A stretch of 64,000 nucleotides of DNA from Myxococcales bacterium (GTDB lineage: Bacteria; Myxococcota_A; Polyangia; Haliangiales; Haliangiaceae). The stretch is from contig JAEUJY010000072.1 in NCBI GenBank assembly GCA_016794525.1, positions 1-64,000 on the forward strand, given 5' to 3'. Under the pieces are notes generated by a model that ran no database searches, was not told where the DNA came from, and saw nothing but the letters and a program-made list of their open reading frames with translations. Within the stretch, counting starts at the first letter, position 1. The number at the start of each line of letters is the position of its first letter. Of the stretch, positions 23,784-31,277 are shown piece after piece. Position numbers and translations under genes: made by a program.

Positions 23784-24374
23784 TCACAGCGTCCAGCCGA
23801 GCAGCAGGTTGGCCATCGGGCGCACGCGATCGGGGCCGACCATGTCGCCCTCGTAGGTGTCGAGGTCCCGCCGCCACGCCGCGCCGAGCTGGGCGGTGAT
23901 CGACGCACCGGGCGCGACGGTCCACTTGCCGCCGACCCACAGCGACGCCTCGGCGCCGTCGCCCACGATCACCGGCGTGACGTCGCCGGGGACCTCTCGC
24001 TGGTCGAGCGACGAGATCTGCCCCTCGAGGCCGACCGCCACGCCGGTCGAGAACGAGCCGAGCACGTAGTACCCGATCGAGGCGCCGAACGACATGCCGA
24101 AGTTCGCGCGCTCGTCGGGGCCGTCGGCGGCGCGCACGCCCAGCATGACCGCGACGGCCAGCCGCGGCAGGCCCGGCATCGAGGTCTCGACGGTGACCTC
24201 GATCATGTCGGCGGCGAGGTGCATCGGCGAGAACGAGGCGGTGCCGTGCGGCGGCGACGACCGCGGCGGCATCGCCTCCAGCGAGCGCGGCGTCATCGCC
24301 GGCGGCGCCACCTGCGCGGCGGCGGCGGCGGGCGCGGTGGCGATGGCGACGGTCGGGAGCACCCACGCGCGCAT
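23784..24374 (-). CDS. Outer-membrane beta-barrel-like protein
   Basis: ATG 24374 starts a signal peptide rich in Ala (MRAWVLPTVAIATAPAAAAA). The mature part has alternating beta-strand segments with paired aromatic ends: NFGMSFGASIGYYVLGSFST, VAVGLEGQISS, EASLWVGGKWTVAPG and SITAQLGAAWRRDLDTYEG. It ends MANLLLGWTL, a typical hydrophobic C-terminal strand. This pattern fits a small outer-membrane barrel of about 8 strands. The TACACT hexamer 6 nt before the start suggests a leaderless transcript. Confidence 0.72.
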   Translation of the reverse strand: MRAWVLPTVAIATAPAAAAAQVAPPAMTPRSLEAMPPRSSPPHGTASFSPMHLAADMIEVTVETSMPGLPRLAVAVMLGVRAADGPDERANFGMSFGASIGYYVLGSFSTGVAVGLEGQISSLDQREVPGDVTPVIVGDGAEASLWVGGKWTVAPGASITAQLGAAWRRDLDTYEGDMVGPDRVRPMANLLLGWTL

Positions 24375-24380
24375 CGATCC

Positions 24381-24386
24381 AGTGTA
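24381..24386 (-). promoter_or_regulatory. -10-like hexamer TACACT, 6 nt before ATG 24374
   Basis: TACACT-N6-ATG, with no intervening Shine-Dalgarno sequence. Confidence 0.43.
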
Positions 24387-24439
24387 GCGCGGCTGGCGGT
24401 GGTCCTGCGCGACGCCCGGCGTGGCCGGCGGGCGTGCGG

Positions 24440-25042
24440 TCACGGGGCGCGTTCGAACAGCTGGGTGCCCACGGCCGCGCCGCCCATCGTGCGGAAGCGG
24501 AACGGGCTGCCGGGGGCCGCGCCGGCGTCGACGACGAAGCCGCGGGGCTCCTCGGTCCACGTGCCCGTCACGGTGGTCGGCGTGCCTCGGATGGTCGTGG
24601 TGATCGACGCGGTGCCGGTGGCCTCGACCACGAGGCGCTCGGAGACGAGCGCGTCGGTGGCGTAGTCCGCGACCCACGTTCCGACGATCCCGGCCGGCGC
24701 GCCCTCGGGCAAGTACGGCTTGATCATCAGCTGATCCCCGGCGATCAGGATGTCGCCCTCGTACCGCCAGCGCACGCCGCCCTGGAACGTGAGCCAGGTG
24801 GCGCCATCGATGAGGTACGTGCCCGCGTCGGCGCCGAACGTGCCCTCGGCCGACCAGCGCTGCCCCGCCGAGAACGTCAGCCGCTCGACGCCATCGGGGC
24901 CGACCACGGGGACGCGGACCCACGTCCCGAGCAGCGGATCGTCGGTCGCGTCGGTCGCGTCCGCGGCGTCGATCGCCCCGCCGCCGTCATCCGCGCCGTC
25001 GCACGCCGCCAGGCACACCGCCAGCGCGATCGCTTGCTTCAT
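24440..25042 (-). CDS. Predicted lipoprotein, possibly lipocalin/META-like
   Basis: ATG 25042 gives MKQAIALAVCLAACDGA, a strong lipoprotein signal, followed by an Asp/Ala linker. The mature 165 residues are dominated by short beta segments around repeated 'GTW' phrases (LLGTWVRVP, IVGTWVADY, TVTGTWTEE). This suggests a small beta-barrel with three related units, as in lipocalin-like or 'GTW' domains of myxobacterial lipoproteins. No ligand residues can be identified. It lies leftward in a run of leftward genes, without overlap. Confidence 0.75.
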   Translation of the reverse strand: MKQAIALAVCLAACDGADDGGGAIDAADATDATDDPLLGTWVRVPVVGPDGVERLTFSAGQRWSAEGTFGADAGTYLIDGATWLTFQGGVRWRYEGDILIAGDQLMIKPYLPEGAPAGIVGTWVADYATDALVSERLVVEATGTASITTTIRGTPTTVTGTWTEEPRGFVVDAGAAPGSPFRFRTMGGAAVGTQLFERAP

Positions 25043-25139
25043 GCGCACAGGGTCGCGCAGCGGTCGCCCCGCCGCCAACGATCGAGATCACATCGGGCAG
25101 CGGCGCCGACTGGCGTGACGTGGGCCACCTCGCAGCGCG

Positions 25140-25652
25140 CTACGCGGTCGACTTGAAGACGAGCTGGCTGGCTCCGAGCGCGATGCGGTCGCCATCGACC
25201 AGCTCGAAGCGCTCCACGCGCACTCCGTTGACGAAGACGTCGGCGGCCTCGATCGCGACCAGCGTGAAGTCGTACGCGCCGCGGGCGAGCCGGCAGTGGG
25301 CGAGCGCCAGGGTCGGATCCGCGATCACGATCTCCGCGGGCGGCGCCGAGCCGATCACCGCGCTCGCGCCGAGCTGGAACGTCGTGCCGACGGCGGGGCC
25401 GGCGACGGCGACCAGCCGCGCCACCACCGGGGTGTCGACCTGGTTCGATAGGAACATGCCCATCGTCTTGGTCGGCGCGTACGCGACGCAGTGGCCCTTG
25501 CGCGCGAGCCGCCAGACGCCCTCGGCCTCGTGGGTGAGGTGGACGTCCTGGTGGCACGCCTCGCAGTGCCGCACGCCCGGGCGCCGGGTCGGCTTCAGCG
25601 ACTCCCAGGTGCGCGAGCACGCGAACGCGGGTATGGGATCCGCGGGCGGCAT
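25140..25652 (-). CDS. Zinc-knuckle protein with a degenerate FHA domain
   Basis: ATG 25652 is preceded by a TACCAT hexamer. The N-terminal 60 residues carry ACSRTWESLKPTRRPG and HCEACHQDVHLT, a Cys/His arrangement that could bind zinc. Residues 80-170 have the outline of an FHA domain (VIGSAPPAEIVIADPTLALA, then YDFTLVAIEAADVFVNGVRV, then DGDRIALGASQLVF). The phosphothreonine-binding signature is altered: the IGR turn is IGS, and the SRxH segment reads ALAH. Binding of pThr is therefore doubtful. The protein may act in the kinase/FHA signalling common in myxobacteria. Confidence 0.75.
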   Translation of the reverse strand: MPPADPIPAFACSRTWESLKPTRRPGVRHCEACHQDVHLTHEAEGVWRLARKGHCVAYAPTKTMGMFLSNQVDTPVVARLVAVAGPAVGTTFQLGASAVIGSAPPAEIVIADPTLALAHCRLARGAYDFTLVAIEAADVFVNGVRVERFELVDGDRIALGASQLVFKSTA

Positions 25653-25661
25653 ACCGGTGCG

Positions 25662-25667
25662 ATGGTA
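25662..25667 (-). promoter_or_regulatory. -10-like hexamer TACCAT, 9 nt before ATG 25652
   Basis: It lies in the 26-nt gap after the upstream gene, so the FHA-like gene could be expressed separately from the coupled unit above it. Confidence 0.38.
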
Positions 25668-25678
25668 CGCCGGCGAGT

Positions 25679-26254
25679 CTAGGGATAGACCGCCGACAGC
25701 ATGTCGAGCCAATGCCGGGTGTATGCGCTGCTGAACTCCTCGGCGCGCTCGTGGCCCAGCAGCGCTGCGAGGCGGCTCTTCCGCTGCTCGATAAGGTTGG
25801 CGTGGACCCCATCGTCGGAGGCGTCGGGTGTGCCAGCGAGGCTGGTGACCGCCTGCCGCTCTTGCTCGAAGATCGAGGCGACCGCCCCGCGGGTCACGTC
25901 GTCGAGCCCGAGCTCGTCGCACGCCAGGCGTTGTGCCTCGATGCGCGCGGTGCGGCTCGCCTCGATCGCGTCGCGCATCTCGGCGAGCTCGCGGTCGCGC
26001 GTGCGGGTCGCGTTCGTGCTGTCCGTGCGCAGGCGCAGGCGCGGTGGGCGAAACGTCCGCGGCCGGCCCGGCGCGGGGTGGTCGGCTGTGTCGGGCCCGC
26101 CGTCCGCGGGGACCCCATCGGCGACGGTACGGTCTGCGACCCGCACCGCGTGCGCGTCGGCGCGCGAAGGGCGCCATGCACGGGTGTGGGCGACGAAGAC
26201 GCCGCCAAGCCCGACGAGCAGAACGCCGCCCGCGATGATCCATCGGGCCTTCAT
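25679..26254 (-). CDS. Membrane-anchored protein with a helical Spy-like region
   Basis: ATG 26254 overlaps the stop of the 23-codon micro-ORF (ATGA). One hydrophobic segment (WIIAGGVLLVGLGGVFVA) anchors the N-terminus. A Pro/Arg linker follows, then a helical region (EMRDAIEASRTARIEAQRLA, IFEQERQAVTSLAG, LIEQRKSRLAALLG). The pattern of long charged helices after an N-terminal anchor is reminiscent of CpxP/Spy-type periplasmic proteins, but the LTxxQ signature is absent. A fossil fragment of a paralogue lies at 19612-19790. Its regulation and partners are suggested by the coupling to the genes upstream. Confidence 0.7.
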   Translation of the reverse strand: MKARWIIAGGVLLVGLGGVFVAHTRAWRPSRADAHAVRVADRTVADGVPADGGPDTADHPAPGRPRTFRPPRLRLRTDSTNATRTRDRELAEMRDAIEASRTARIEAQRLACDELGLDDVTRGAVASIFEQERQAVTSLAGTPDASDDGVHANLIEQRKSRLAALLGHERAEEFSSAYTRHWLDMLSAVYP

Positions 26255-26322
26255 GGGATCACGGCGTCGGCCACGTCGCGCGCGGCCACCGTCGAGCAGT
26301 TGTAGTTGGGCCGTCGGGTCAT
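26251..26322 (-). CDS. 23-codon micro-ORF linking two genes by double ATGA overlaps
   Basis: ATG 26322 overlaps the TGA of the gene at 26319-27002, and its own TGA overlaps ATG 26254 of the next gene. The frame (MTRRPNYNCSTVAARDVADA plus three residues) fills the gap exactly, with no spare base. Neither junction has a Shine-Dalgarno sequence, so translation of the downstream gene is likely to depend on ribosomes that pass through the micro-ORF. The peptide has no known family. It is either a coupling device or a real small protein; proof needs data beyond sequence. Confidence 0.5.
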   Translation of the reverse strand: MTRRPNYNCSTVAARDVADAVIP

Positions 26323-27002
26323 GGCGCGTCGAGGTCGTCGAGTGGGCGGACCGCCCAGCCGACGAGGTCGGCCCAGGCGTGGACGCCGGCCGCGGCATCG
26401 CCGGCGGGGTCGCAGGCGAACTGTAGCCGGTCGCCGTGCCAGACCTCACCGCCGAGGGCGGTCCAGGCGATCTCGCCGGGGGGCGCCGCCGAGACCCAGA
26501 TGGCGTTGTGGTCGGCGCGAGCCAGGATCGGGAGCGCTAGCCGTGTGCGCGTGCGGTCGTGCACCCGGTGGTTGGCCTCGAGCGCGCCATCGACGATCCC
26601 GCCGATGAGGAGGCCGGCCATCCCGCCGAGGCCGGGGTGGCCGAACGCGCGGCCGAGCGCGCGGCCGGCATCGGCCAGGTCGCCGACTTGCGGATCGTGG
26701 CAGCGACCAGCGGGCACGAACCCGACGCCGCCCTCGGCGAAGACGACCACGCCGTGCATCGCGGGCAGCGCGACGTGGCCACCGGTGTTCGTGAGCCGCG
26801 TGACCGAGATGCGCCCCAGCACCGGACCCTGTTCGGCGACCGCGCTCGCTTCGAACGCGGCGAGCTCGCCTACCCGCGCCTCGAGTTCGGCGGCGACGGC
26901 GCGTTGCCCGTCGGGCGTGAGCCCTCCGAAGTAGTGCGCAGCCACGAGCGCATCGTCGTCTTCGCGCGCCCACCGCGCCCGGATCATGTCCACGCTGACC
27001 AT
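26319..27002 (-). CDS. Hypothetical protein, first gene of an ATGA-coupled unit
   Basis: ATG 27002 follows GGAGGAC. The 227-residue soluble product starts with a helical part (RARWAREDDDALVAAHYFGG, TPDGQRAVAAELEARVGELA) and continues with a Gly-rich stretch (FGHPGLGGMAGLLIGGIVDG). Trp-containing segments near the C-terminus include ARADHNAIWVSAAPPGEIAW. It lacks a signal peptide and known motifs. It heads a leftward unit with the micro-ORF and the Spy-like gene. Confidence 0.72.
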   Translation of the reverse strand: MVSVDMIRARWAREDDDALVAAHYFGGLTPDGQRAVAAELEARVGELAAFEASAVAEQGPVLGRISVTRLTNTGGHVALPAMHGVVVFAEGGVGFVPAGRCHDPQVGDLADAGRALGRAFGHPGLGGMAGLLIGGIVDGALEANHRVHDRTRTRLALPILARADHNAIWVSAAPPGEIAWTALGGEVWHGDRLQFACDPAGDAAAGVHAWADLVGWAVRPLDDLDAP

Positions 27003-27085
27003 GCCGTCCTCCGCTGTCCGTTGGCCGAGCTATCGGCCGGCACGCGGCGCGGTTGCGTACGATCTGCCTGCCGGTGTCGATCGGG

Positions 27086-27547
27086 TCAGCGGGGCCCAGG
27101 CGTCAGGCACGGCGTCAGCGCCGGCTCCGGCAGGACCTCGAGGTCGTAGTAGTGGGGATCGCGGCGGCGCAGCTCGGTGGTCACGCTGACGACGGTCGCG
27201 CAGTCGCCGGCCGCCGCGGCGTCGAGCGCGCGCAGCAGCATCGCCTCGAGGTCGCGCTGGTGCGTGACCTCGGGGCCCGGCGGGGGCTGGGTGGTCTCGT
27301 CGGCCAGCGGCCCGGGATCACGAAGCAGGCCGATCGCGCCAGTGACGGTCAGCGCGGTGCCCGCGAACACCGCGACCAGCGCGAGCTTCGCCTGCGGCGC
27401 CAGCCCCGGGCCATCGGACTCGGCGGTCGCGCCCAGCACGATCGAGCTGGTCAGGAAGGCCAGCCCGGTGCCCAGCGCGACCTTGTTCGAGCGCGGCGTG
27501 GCGCAGGCGCATGGCACGATCAGCGCGAGGGCGACGAGGCGGCGCAC
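27086..27547 (-). CDS. Small predicted lipoprotein with two hydrophobic segments
   Basis: GTG 27547, with a TAGCAT hexamer 7 nt upstream, starts VRRLVALALIVPCAC. That stretch may be a lipobox with an unusual Cys-Ala-Cys. Two further hydrophobic segments (VALGTGLAFLTSSIVLGATA, KLALVAVFAGTALTVTGAIG) form a hairpin. A hydrophilic C-terminus follows (QRDLEAMLLRALDAAAAGDC, TELRRRDPHYYDLEVLPEPA) with an 'RRRDP-x-YYD' motif that I have seen in uncharacterised myxobacterial envelope proteins. The function is unknown. Confidence 0.65.
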   Translation of the reverse strand: MRRLVALALIVPCACATPRSNKVALGTGLAFLTSSIVLGATAESDGPGLAPQAKLALVAVFAGTALTVTGAIGLLRDPGPLADETTQPPPGPEVTHQRDLEAMLLRALDAAAAGDCATVVSVTTELRRRDPHYYDLEVLPEPALTPCLTPGPR

Positions 27548-27554
27548 GATGGCG

Positions 27555-27560
27555 ATGCTA
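27555..27560 (-). promoter_or_regulatory. -10-like hexamer TAGCAT, 7 nt before GTG 27547
   Basis: TAGCAT-N7-GTG. It supports the GTG start, since no ATG is available in frame. Confidence 0.42.
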
Positions 27561-27600
27561 CCGCGCCGCGCGGGCACGCGGCGCGCGGCGAGCCCGCGCG

Positions 27601-28395
27601 CTACCGCGGAGGCAGCAGGCCGAGCAACGCCGGCGGCATCGGCTCGACGGCGGTGCAGTCGTACGGGAAGGCGTCGTCCAGCGCCGGCGCGCGGACCGAG
27701 CACCGATAGCGGAGCAGCTCGTCGTCGCGCGCCGTCGCGGTCGCGGGTCGGAGGATCGCGTCGACGTTGTAGCGCAGCAGCTCGCCGTCGACGTAGTCCC
27801 GGCGGAAGCGCGTCGACCACTGCGAGTTCGAGCCCCACCCCGTCGACAGGTCCTGGCACGGGCGGTCGCGTCGCACGTGCGCCCAGTACAGCGTCGAGGT
27901 GCAGGCGACCTGGTGGTCGATGACGTCGGCGCCGGCGCGGATGCGCCCACCGGCCCGCGCGAACAGCATCTGTCCCCACATCAAGCATGGCCACACCAGC
28001 TCGAGCAGCGTCGGCGCCGCGGCGGGATCCGGATCGGGCTCGACGTCGACGATCTCGACGAAGAACGGGTGGAACACCCGCGGCGCGACCGGGGTCATCC
28101 CCAGCCCGCGCCACAGGTCGACGTACGCGTCGACGGTCACGTCGATCGGCCGACCGTCCCCGTGGGCGGGGCGCTGGAAGCCCTGCCGGAGCCAGGCGTC
28201 GACCCGGTGGATCGCGTAGGCGTCGAACAACGTGGCTGGATCCGCCGGCGCCCAGGCGCGGAGCGGCGACAGCTCGGCGAGCGCCGACGCGAGCACGGCG
28301 TGGGCCGCGGGCGCCCGGGCCTTGTCGATCGGGTCACGCTCGCCGGCGAGCGAGTGGTACACGGCGCGAACGGTGTCCGGCGGCTCGTGACCCAT
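27601..28395 (-). CDS. Hypothetical soluble protein
   Basis: The 264-residue product from ATG 28395 has no signal peptide. Sequence highlights are YAIHRVDAWLRQGFQRPAHG, a Trp/His-rich middle (DLWRGLGMTPVAPRVFHPFF) and a region with two Cys (LVWPCLMWGQMLFARAGG, DHQVACTSTLYWAHVRRDR). It ends YDCTAVEPMPPALLGLLPPR. The family is not recognised. The aromatic content suggests a folded domain rather than a linker protein. It has its own -10-like element (TAGGCT). Confidence 0.7.
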   Translation of the reverse strand: MGHEPPDTVRAVYHSLAGERDPIDKARAPAAHAVLASALAELSPLRAWAPADPATLFDAYAIHRVDAWLRQGFQRPAHGDGRPIDVTVDAYVDLWRGLGMTPVAPRVFHPFFVEIVDVEPDPDPAAAPTLLELVWPCLMWGQMLFARAGGRIRAGADVIDHQVACTSTLYWAHVRRDRPCQDLSTGWGSNSQWSTRFRRDYVDGELLRYNVDAILRPATATARDDELLRYRCSVRAPALDDAFPYDCTAVEPMPPALLGLLPPR

Positions 28396-28401
28396 ACCGC
28401 T

Positions 28402-28407
28402 AGCCTA
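28402..28407 (-). promoter_or_regulatory. -10-like hexamer TAGGCT, 6 nt before ATG 28395
   Basis: It is the same hexamer as at 7207, with nearly the same spacing to the start. Confidence 0.42.
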
Positions 28408-28472
28408 ACCGGTCGGTCGCCGGCTACCAGGTCGCCGTGTTGTGGCGCGCTGGGCGCGGCGGCTCGACCGCG

Positions 28473-29057
28473 TCACCTCGGAGCGGGGACGCGCGCCTCG
28501 CGCACCACCGCCGTGATCTGCCCCTCGTCGGTCGTGACGCGGTAGCGCCAGCCCGGCGCGAGGACCAAGAGCGCCCGGGTGCCGTCGGGGATCATGACCG
28601 CGACGACGCCGGCAGGATCGGGCTCGGCGACCGCCCAGTCATCGCCGGGCGCGTAGCCCGCGCCGGTCGTCAGGTCGGTGAGCGAGCTGGCGCCCTCGAC
28701 GCGCAGCTCCGGCAGGCGGATGCACCGCGACGGCGCGCCGCACACCGGGTCGTCGGCGAGGGCGGGCTTGAGCGCGGTGGTGCCTGCCGGGCATGCGCAC
28801 CCTGGATCGCCCGCGCTCTGATCCGCGGCGCACACCGGCGGGCACACCGCCTCGGCGTCCGCCTCGCGGTCGACGTTCGCGGGCACCACGCCGCAGCAGG
28901 GGTGGTCCGCGGTCACCAGCGGGCCGGGCGACACCCAGAAGCGACGACCCGCGACCTCGGCCTCGCGCAGCGGCTGGCCGTGAGGCGGCGGGGGGACTCC
29001 ACCGCAGGCGACGAGACCGGTGGTCAACAGCAGCGCGAGCGATCGCATGGACGGCAT
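28473..29057 (-). CDS. Predicted Cys-rich lipoprotein
   Basis: The start is ATG 29057 or, three codons later, 29048. Both give a signal ending LLTTGLVAC, a clear lipobox. The mature part has a Cys-rich centre (DHPCCGVVPANVDREADAEA, VCPPVCAADQSAGDPGCACP, DPVCGAPSRCIRLPEL) with eight or more Cys residues in paired spacing, probably disulphide bonded. A beta-like C-terminus follows. Surface exposure is likely. The family is not recognised. Confidence 0.75.
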   Translation of the reverse strand: MPSMRSLALLLTTGLVACGGVPPPPHGQPLREAEVAGRRFWVSPGPLVTADHPCCGVVPANVDREADAEAVCPPVCAADQSAGDPGCACPAGTTALKPALADDPVCGAPSRCIRLPELRVEGASSLTDLTTGAGYAPGDDWAVAEPDPAGVVAVMIPDGTRALLVLAPGWRYRVTTDEGQITAVVREARVPAPR

Positions 29058-29132
29058 CGCAGTTCGAACGTGCGGACGCGCGTCCCTAGTCCCGCGGCCG
29101 CGCGGCGCTCGCGGTCGCGTGGCCGGACGCGT

Positions 29133-29138
29133 TACGAT
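29133..29138 (+). promoter_or_regulatory. -10-like hexamer TACGAT, 6 nt before ATG 29145
   Basis: TACGAT-N6-ATG. The preceding leftward gene starts 75 nt away, so this is a divergent promoter region. Confidence 0.43.
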
Positions 29139-29144
29139 GCGGGG

Positions 29145-30659
29145 ATGAGGGGTCGTTCGATCGTCGTCGCCGTGGTCGTGGTCGCGGGGTGCGGGCGCTC
29201 CAGCGAGAAGCCGCGACCGCCGCTCGCGTCGCAGGCGCCGACCGTCGCTGACGCCAAGGCGCTGCTCGACGAGAGCGTCGCGCCGCCGCGGGTGCTGGTG
29301 ATCGTCGCGGCGGACGGCTCGCTCGGCGTGGCCGACGCGCCCGAGGCGCCGACGGCCGTCGCGCAGTGGGCGGCGCTCGATCAGCCGCCGCGGCGCGCCC
29401 CCGTCGCGATCGATCGGCAGGCGCTGCCGGACCTGGTCCGCGAGGCCGCGGCGTCCAACACCAAGATCGAGCCGAGCGCCAAGCTGGTCGCCGGCGGTGG
29501 CGCCCCGCCGACCCGGCCAATCGGCGTCGCTGCCGAGTCCGACGATCCGCCGCCGCCGCCCGAGGAAGATCCGGAGGACGACGGCGCGGACGAGTCGGGC
29601 GGCACCGGCACCTGGGTCATGCTCGAGGAGGGGAAGATGGGGAAGAAGCACACGGATCGCACCGAGGGGCGGTACGAGATGGAGTTCGCGGGCTCCGACC
29701 CGGAGTTCGCCGCAGCGATCCGCGCCGCCCGTCGCGCGGGCATCCTCGGGGCGCGTCGCGACGGCGGTGCCGACCTGACGAGCGCGGCCGCGATCGACAA
29801 CGCCAACCCCGACCTGCCGGTCCGCGCGGCGCCCGTGGTCGGAACTGCCCGCGACCCACACGACCGGCCGGCGCGCGCGCTGGTGATCGCCGCGCCCACC
29901 GCCAAGGCCGCGCCGGTCGTCGACCTGCTCGCCGCCATCGACGGGGCCGTGCTCGCCGTCGCGTCCCAGGGCCGCCTGCGCGCGCTGCGGATCGGCTTTG
30001 GCCTCGCGCGCGAGGTGGCGACGATCCCCCCGCTGGGGCGGCCGTGGATCGAGGTCCGCGTCGGCGCCAGCGAGCTGACCGTCGAGGCGGTGCCCAGCCC
30101 CGCGAGCACGATCCCGCTCGCCGCCGGCGCGGTCGACGCCACCGCCGTCGCGACGGCCTACCTCGCGGCGCGCCTGTCGCTGGACGACGCGGCTCGCCGC
30201 GACGTCGACGTGCTGGTCGGTCCGGACGCCGACGTGCAGCGGTTGGTGGAGGTGGTCGCGGCGCTCGACGGTGCGGGCGCGCGGATCGTCTCGCTCGGCC
30301 ACATGCCGCCCGCCGCCGAGCTGGCCAAGCGCGGCAAGCGCATCCCCCGGGTCTTCATCGGCCAGCCACAGTCGGTCGGTGGGCTCGACAAGCAGCTCCT
30401 CCGCGATCGCGTGAAGGCCGAGCTGCCGAAGGTCAAGGCCTGCTACGAGCAGGCGCTCGCTGTCCACCCCGAGCTGGCGGGCACGGTGCAGACCCAGTTC
30501 TTCATCTCGCCCAACGGCGTGGTGGCGGCGAGCAACGCCAGCGGCGTCGCCGCCGACGTCGCGACGTGCGTCGCCGCCGTCATCCGGGCGATCGAGTTCC
30601 CCAAGCCCGCGGGTGGTGGCGGCGTCCAGGTGAACTACCCGTTCACGTTTCGCAACTGA
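29145..30659 (+). CDS. Lipoprotein with an AgmX/PglI-type C-terminal domain
   Basis: The lipobox VVVAGC lies near residue 17. A long low-complexity region with acidic and proline runs (about 120-160) separates the N-terminal part from a central alpha/beta segment with two related units (GVADAPEAPTAVAQWAALDQ and neighbours). The last 100 residues (LRDRVKAELPKVKACYEQAL, LAGTVQTQFFISPNGVVAAS, VAAVIRAIEFPKP) match the AgmX/PglI C-terminal domain seen in many myxobacterial proteins. That domain is related to the TonB C-terminal fold and is linked to gliding and envelope machinery in Myxococcus. It probably binds a periplasmic partner. Confidence 0.85.
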   Translation: MRGRSIVVAVVVVAGCGRSSEKPRPPLASQAPTVADAKALLDESVAPPRVLVIVAADGSLGVADAPEAPTAVAQWAALDQPPRRAPVAIDRQALPDLVREAAASNTKIEPSAKLVAGGGAPPTRPIGVAAESDDPPPPPEEDPEDDGADESGGTGTWVMLEEGKMGKKHTDRTEGRYEMEFAGSDPEFAAAIRAARRAGILGARRDGGADLTSAAAIDNANPDLPVRAAPVVGTARDPHDRPARALVIAAPTAKAAPVVDLLAAIDGAVLAVASQGRLRALRIGFGLAREVATIPPLGRPWIEVRVGASELTVEAVPSPASTIPLAAGAVDATAVATAYLAARLSLDDAARRDVDVLVGPDADVQRLVEVVAALDGAGARIVSLGHMPPAAELAKRGKRIPRVFIGQPQSVGGLDKQLLRDRVKAELPKVKACYEQALAVHPELAGTVQTQFFISPNGVVAASNASGVAADVATCVAAVIRAIEFPKPAGGGGVQVNYPFTFRN

Positions 30660-30664
30660 TGCCG

Positions 30665-30688
30665 GCGCCGCGCGTGCCTGCGCGGCGC
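30665..30688 (+). terminator. GC-rich stem-loop after the AgmX-domain gene
   Basis: A perfect 9-bp inverted repeat (GCGCCGCGC / GCGCGGCGC) with a 6-nt loop starts 5 nt after the stop codon. No T-run follows, so intrinsic termination would have to rely on the stem alone. Confidence 0.4.
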
Positions 30689-30748
30689 GAGTCATCGCCG
30701 GTCGGCGCCAATCGGGACGCGTCGGCCCGTCGGATCCGGGACCGGCGG

Positions 30749-30778
30749 CAGACAGGCGTGGCGGCCCCTGGGTATGAT
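30749..30778 (+). promoter_or_regulatory. Sigma-70-like promoter of the small lipoprotein gene
   Basis: TATGAT at 30773-30778 is a near-consensus -10. A weak -35 (CAGACA, 30749-30754) lies 18 nt upstream. It would give a leader of about 45 nt that includes the AGGAG ribosome binding site before ATG 30828, unlike the leaderless-type genes nearby. Confidence 0.4.
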
Positions 30779-30827
30779 GGGCGAGCGTGGTCGCGTGCGA
30801 CCGTGCGAACCCCTACAGGAGCAACGC

Positions 30828-31118
30828 ATGCGTGATCGGATGATGATGGTCGGGATCTTGGCGCTCGTCGCGACGCTCGCGGGCGGCTGCGCGTCGTCGT
30901 CGCCGGCGCCGGCCGCGCCGGCGAACGCGAGCGGCGAGGAGGCGGCGGCCACCGGCGAGGGGCCGAAGGTCGTCTGCCACCTGTCTTGCTCGGGGACCGA
31001 GGCGAAGGGGTACGGCGCGACCGAGGAGGCGGCGCGCGAGGACGTCTCGCAGTACATCGATCAGAACTGCAAGCCCGAGGACGGGCAGTACTTCATCTTC
31101 TGCGATCCGCCGCAGTAG
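30828..31118 (+). CDS. Small predicted lipoprotein
   Basis: ATG 30828 follows AGGAG at a good distance, so the earlier in-frame ATG at 30774 is not needed. The signal (MMMVGILALVATLAGGC) ends in a clear lipobox. The mature protein, about 70 residues after a Pro/Ala linker, has four Cys residues (VVCHLSCSGTEAKGYGATEE, YIDQNCKPEDGQYFIFCDPP) that can form two disulphides. A compact periplasmic or surface domain is likely; the family is not recognised. A strong inverted repeat lies 44 nt downstream. Confidence 0.75.
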   Translation: MRDRMMMVGILALVATLAGGCASSSPAPAAPANASGEEAAATGEGPKVVCHLSCSGTEAKGYGATEEAAREDVSQYIDQNCKPEDGQYFIFCDPPQ

Positions 31119-31161
31119 CCGCGGGCGCGCTCGAACATGACCATGGCGGGTCGCGCCCACC

Positions 31162-31217
31162 GTGCGCCGGCGCTCACCGGGCGCACTCCGCACGCTGCGC
31201 GGTGAGCGCCAGCGCAC
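31162..31217 (+). other. Long inverted repeat (18-bp arms, one mismatch)
   Basis: The left arm (31162-31179) and right arm (31200-31217) are complementary except for one position; the loop is 20 nt. It lies between a lipoprotein gene and the PA2779-like pair, and could end transcription of the former or control the latter. No T-run follows. Confidence 0.55.
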
Positions 31218-31277
31218 GGGCGCCAGGCGCGACGGGCAGTTGCGCCGCTGGCATCGACGCTGCACCAGGTGGCGCCC

